From the NCBI RefSeq assembly GCF_000374845.1, contig NZ_KB895418.1, positions 62,001 to 126,000 of the forward strand: a stretch of DNA of 64,000 nucleotides, written 5' to 3'. Shown here one piece after another: positions 60,800 to 64,000 of the stretch. Position 1 is the first letter of the stretch. Each line of letters starts with the position of its first letter. The notes under the pieces were generated by a model. It made no database searches. It was not told the DNA's origin and was given only the letters and a program-made list of their open reading frames with translations. A program made the position numbers and the translations under genes. Source of the stretch: Paenibacillus terrigena DSM 21567. GTDB taxonomy: Bacteria > Bacillota > Bacilli > Paenibacillales > Paenibacillaceae.

Positions 60800-62899
60800 A
60801 TGGCGGATTCACTAGTCATTGTGGAATCACCTGCAAAAGCAAAAACAATTGGTAAATATCTAGGCAGTAAGTATATCGTGAAAGCGTCTATGGGGCATGT
60901 CCGGGATTTGCCGAAAAGTCAAATCGGGGTTGAAGTTGAAAATGATTTCAATCCAAAATATATAACCATTCGTGGTAAAGGCTCTGTTCTGAAGGAACTG
61001 AAGGATGCGCGCAAAAAAGTAAAGAAAGTCTACCTCGCAGCTGACCCGGATCGCGAAGGGGAAGCGATTGCATGGCATTTAGCGAATGTTCTAGATATAG
61101 AAGAAGGTGAGAGCTGCCGCGTAGTATTCAACGAGATTACGAAGCAAGCGGTCAAGGACGCATTCAAGACACCTCGTCAAATCAATATGGATTTGGTGAA
61201 TGCACAGCAAGCACGCCGTATCCTAGACCGACTCGTTGGTTATAAGATCAGCCCCTTATTATGGAAGAAAGTCAAAAAAGGATTATCCGCTGGCCGGGTA
61301 CAGTCCGTTGCCGTCAAGATCATTATTGATCGTGAAAATGAGATTGATGCATTCGTTCCTGAGGAATATTGGACGATTCAAGCGAAGCTCGCAATTGGCA
61401 AAAATGAATTTGATGCGAAATTCCATTCATTAGATGGCGTGAAGCATGAATTGCATAATGAAGCGGAAATGAAAGAGATTCTGGATGCGATAGCGAAGCA
61501 GAAATTTACGGTATCGGAAGTGAAAGAGCGGGAGAGACAACGTCATCCTTCGCCACCGTTCATTACGAGTTCATTGCAGCAAGAAGCAGCACGTAAGCTT
61601 AACTTCCGTGCAGCAAAGACGATGTCCGTCGCACAGCAGCTGTACGAAGGTGTTGATCTGGGTAAAGAAGGCACCGTGGGTTTAATTACTTATATGCGTA
61701 CGGATTCCACTCGAATTTCCGTTATTGCGCAGGAAGAAGCAAAAGCTCTTATTGTGGATAAATACGGAAGCGATTTCGCGCCGGAGACACCAAGACAATA
61801 TACGAAGAAATCGTCTGCAAATGCACAAGATGCGCATGAAGCGATTCGTCCAACATCAGCGCTTCGTGAGCCGGATGAGATTAAATCGTTTATGAGCCGC
61901 GATCAGTACCGTCTATATAAATTGATCTGGGAACGCTTTGTAGCAAGCCAAATGACATCGGCGATTCTCGATACGATGACGGTGGACATCACAGCAGGGC
62001 GTACAACATTCCGTGCTGTTGGATCCAAGGTGCGCTTCAAAGGCTTCATGCAGGTTTATGTGGAAGGTAACGATGACGGTTCAACGGACGGCGAAGATAA
62101 GCTGCTACCAGCGTTAGCACAAGGCGACGCCTTAACGAAGAAGGATATCGAACCGAAGCAGCATTTTACACAGCCGCCGCCACGTTATACGGAGGCTCGA
62201 TTGGTCAAGACGCTGGAGGAACTCGGCATCGGAAGACCAAGTACTTATGCTCCAACGCTAGAAACGATACAGAAACGCGGTTACGTCGCTGTTGAGGAGA
62301 AGAAATTCGTCCCGACAGAGCTTGGCGAACTTGTCATTGAGCAAATGGAGCAGTTCTTCCCGGAAATACTCGATGTTGAATTTACGGCACATATGGAAGA
62401 AGATCTCGACCATGTTGAAGATGGTGAGGGAGAATGGGTAGCAGTACTTGCGGAGTTCTACAAGTCATTCGAGAAACGCCTTGAAGTTGCCGAAGAGGAA
62501 ATGAAGGAAATCGAAATCGTTGATGAAGTCTCCGATGAGATTTGCGAGAAGTGCGGTAAACATTTTGTGTATAAAATGGGGCGCTTCGGTAAATTCCTGG
62601 CATGCTCAGGCTTCCCGGACTGCCGTAACACGAAGCCGATCGTGAAGGAAACGGGCGTTGCGTGTCCGACATGCCACGAAGGCCAGATCGTAGAGCGCCG
62701 CAGCAAAAAAGGCCGTATATTCTACGGCTGTACGAGATACCCAGAGTGCGACTTCGTATCGTGGGATAAACCAATCTCCAAACCTTGTCCAAACTGCGGC
62801 AAGCTGATGATTGAGAAGCGTACGAAGCAAGGGGTTAAGCACCAATGTACATCATGCGACTTCAGCGAAGAAGTACAAGATCAAGAGGATCAAGATTAA
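60800..62899 (+). CDS. topA: DNA topoisomerase I
   Basis: 699 aa type IA enzyme relaxing negative supercoils. TOPRIM acidic residues in [11 protein letters not shown] (Glu9) and [12 protein letters not shown] (Asp82, Asp84). Active-site Tyr298 in [14 protein letters not shown]. Three C-terminal four-Cys zinc fingers start near residue 576 (CEKCGKHF...CSGFPDC, CPTCHEG...CTRYPEC, CPNCGKL...CTSC). Good GGAGAGGAGGA site upstream. Confidence 0.98.
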   Translation: MADSLVIVESPAKAKTIGKYLGSKYIVKASMGHVRDLPKSQIGVEVENDFNPKYITIRGKGSVLKELKDARKKVKKVYLAADPDREGEAIAWHLANVLDIEEGESCRVVFNEITKQAVKDAFKTPRQINMDLVNAQQARRILDRLVGYKISPLLWKKVKKGLSAGRVQSVAVKIIIDRENEIDAFVPEEYWTIQAKLAIGKNEFDAKFHSLDGVKHELHNEAEMKEILDAIAKQKFTVSEVKERERQRHPSPPFITSSLQQEAARKLNFRAAKTMSVAQQLYEGVDLGKEGTVGLITYMRTDSTRISVIAQEEAKALIVDKYGSDFAPETPRQYTKKSSANAQDAHEAIRPTSALREPDEIKSFMSRDQYRLYKLIWERFVASQMTSAILDTMTVDITAGRTTFRAVGSKVRFKGFMQVYVEGNDDGSTDGEDKLLPALAQGDALTKKDIEPKQHFTQPPPRYTEARLVKTLEELGIGRPSTYAPTLETIQKRGYVAVEEKKFVPTELGELVIEQMEQFFPEILDVEFTAHMEEDLDHVEDGEGEWVAVLAEFYKSFEKRLEVAEEEMKEIEIVDEVSDEICEKCGKHFVYKMGRFGKFLACSGFPDCRNTKPIVKETGVACPTCHEGQIVERRSKKGRIFYGCTRYPECDFVSWDKPISKPCPNCGKLMIEKRTKQGVKHQCTSCDFSEEVQDQEDQD

Positions 62900-62950
62900 T
62901 CTAATCTTTTGAGCGAGTAGCTCACAACCATATACGTAAAGCGTGCCGCA

Positions 62951-62975
62951 CAGTCCCTTATTTAAGGGACTGTTT
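62951..62975 (+). terminator. Possible terminator after topA
   Basis: CAGTCCCTT (62951-62959) pairs with AAGGGACTG (62964-62972) around ATTT; only three Ts follow, so termination may be weak. Confidence 0.5.
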
Positions 62976-63039
62976 CGGCGAAAGCGCTCATTTGTGGATA
63001 AGGATAGAATCGTATACAGTTGCTTCTTAGCCCATTTTC

Positions 63040-63178
63040 GGGTGTCCAGAGGGCGAGCCCTCGGGTCCCCCTTAGTAAGGGGGATGTAGGGGGATGGAAA
63101 AGTTTTTTAAGCATTAAAAAAAGAAACTTAAATAAATTGTATAAGGGGGAATGGGGGAAGCCCTCACCACCTCAAGGA
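63040..63178. repeat. GC-rich hairpin element, candidate dispersed intergenic repeat
   Basis: Contains GAGGGC/GCCCTC, CCCCCTTAGTAAGGGGG (perfect hairpin near 63067-63083), GTAGGGGGAT, an A/T-rich centre and GGGGGAATGGGGGAAG/CCCTC at its end. Composition differs from both flanks. This pattern resembles short palindromic extragenic elements; copies elsewhere in the genome cannot be checked here. It ends right at the trmFO ribosome site. An overlapping 73-codon frame is not judged to be a gene. Confidence 0.45.
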
Positions 63179-63188
63179 GGAACCAACA

Positions 63189-64000
63189 TTGTCAGAACAA
63201 CAAAGAGTCACCGTCATCGGAGCAGGATTAGCAGGCAGTGAAGCAGCATGGCAGATCGCAAGTCAAGGTGTGCCGGTTACGTTATATGAAATGCGCCCAG
63301 TACAGAAAACACCAGCGCATCACACCGATAAATTTGCAGAACTCGTATGTAGTAATTCTCTTCGTGCGAATGGATTGAGTAATGCGGTAGGTGTCATTAA
63401 AGAAGAAATGCGCATGTTGAACTCACTTATTATTGGCGCAGCTGATCGTAATGCCGTGCCTGCTGGTGGAGCGTTAGCTGTGGATCGTGACGGCTTTGGG
63501 GATGAAATCACAAATACGCTTCGTGAGCACCCGCTTATTGAAGTGCGCAACGAAGAAGTGCAAGAGATTCCTCAAGACGGGATTACTGTCATTGCAACAG
63601 GACCACTGACATCACCGAGCCTCTCTGCGCAAATTAAAAATTTGCTGGGTGAAGAATACTTCTACTTCTATGATGCAGCAGCTCCGATCATCGAGAAAGA
63701 TTCGATTGATATGAACAAGGTATACCTCGCTTCTCGTTATGACAAAGGTGAAGCTGCTTATCTCAATTGCCCAATGACGGAAGAGGAATTCAACGTCTTC
63801 TACGATGCACTCATTTCTGCAGAGACAGCAGCGCTCAAAGAGTTCGAGAAAGAGATATATTTTGAAGGTTGTATGCCAATTGAAGTCATGATGAAGCGCG
63901 GGAAGCAGACGGCATTGTTCGGTCCGATGAAGCCAGTAGGTCTAGTCAACCCACACACCGGACAACTCCCTTATGCAGTCGTTCAGCTTCGTCAAGATAA
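63189..64000 (+). CDS. trmFO: Folate-dependent tRNA (uracil-54-C5)-methyltransferase TrmFO, 5' part
   Basis: 270 codons visible, cut by the window end. TTG start with AAGGAGG 8 nt upstream. N-terminus [20 protein letters not shown] is an FAD-binding fold; [38 protein letters not shown], and [15 protein letters not shown] are TrmFO hallmarks, with the Cys of EGCMP the conserved nucleophile-type residue. It makes ribothymidine at tRNA position 54 using methylene-tetrahydrofolate and FADH2. Follows topA as in B. subtilis. Confidence 0.96.
   Translation, partial: MSEQQRVTVIGAGLAGSEAAWQIASQGVPVTLYEMRPVQKTPAHHTDKFAELVCSNSLRANGLSNAVGVIKEEMRMLNSLIIGAADRNAVPAGGALAVDRDGFGDEITNTLREHPLIEVRNEEVQEIPQDGITVIATGPLTSPSLSAQIKNLLGEEYFYFYDAAAPIIEKDSIDMNKVYLASRYDKGEAAYLNCPMTEEEFNVFYDALISAETAALKEFEKEIYFEGCMPIEVMMKRGKQTALFGPMKPVGLVNPHTGQLPYAVVQLRQD

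Noticed and set aside
63020-63241. 73-codon plus-strand frame over the intergenic repeat
   Set aside because: Encoded mainly by palindromic repeat DNA and runs out of frame into trmFO; no ribosome site.
1-64000. CRISPR arrays, tRNA or rRNA genes, insertion sequences, phage genes
   Set aside because: None seen on reading: no regularly spaced repeats, no cloverleaf-like or rRNA-like segments, no transposase or integrase motifs in any large frame.

Overview
The window is chromosomal DNA from a low-to-mid GC Gram-positive bacterium, most likely Paenibacillus or a close relative. Three things point there: strong AGGAGG ribosome binding sites, B. subtilis-like housekeeping synteny (khpA-rimM-trmD ... 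rplS-lepB-rbgA-rnhB-ylqG-ylqH ... sucCD-dprA-topA-trmFO), and transporter genes of types that I associate with Paenibacillus (a YIP1-family protein, a DUF5696-type protein and giant solute-binding proteins). All assignments come from reading translations and motifs; no database search was run.

Layout. 1-1463: end of khpA, then rimM and trmD, closed by a terminator. About 1480-32650: a large catabolic and transport island. A leftward operon (solute-binding lipoprotein, RidA, GH123/DUF4091-like protein, secreted CBM9/Ig protein) diverges at about 7.5-7.87 kb from a long rightward operon. The rightward operon encodes one MsmX/UgpC-type ATPase, a 999-aa solute-binding protein, two permease pairs, an NHL-Yip1 membrane protein, a DUF5696-like protein, two near-identical-length IclR regulators, an M81/MlrC-type metallopeptidase, a GSA-type aminotransferase and a CBM9-like protein. 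A second rightward operon (25.3-32.65 kb) encodes a beta-propeller protein, an FAD oxidoreductase, an SDR dehydrogenase, a creatininase-family amidohydrolase and an unrecognised 382-aa protein. Together they look like uptake and breakdown of a nitrogen-containing carbohydrate whose identity I cannot tell.

32.7-38.9 kb: chemosensory genes (soluble YfmS-like receptor, small unknown protein, CheW, CheA with two C-terminal CheW domains, Cache/HAMP receptor) without CheY, CheB or CheR. 39.1-43.3 kb: an OmpR-type response regulator convergent with an 1155-aa hybrid histidine kinase. Everything from about 1.5 to 43.5 kb lies between trmD and rplS, which are neighbours in B. subtilis.

43.5-54.9 kb: rplS with a structured leader, lepB, rbgA, a membrane protein/TetR divergent pair with palindromic operators, rnhB, a FliK-like and FlhB-C-like pair (ylqG/ylqH), yraN, an esterase, a secreted GH18-like protein, a YjfB-like motility protein and comM with a hairpin leader. 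55.1-57.0 kb: a small membrane protein and a leftward agr-type peptide signalling cassette: AgrB, a receptor with no kinase domain, and a 41-codon AgrD-like propeptide. This cassette is the most interesting find. 57.3-64.0 kb: sucC, sucD, dprA, topA and the start of trmFO.
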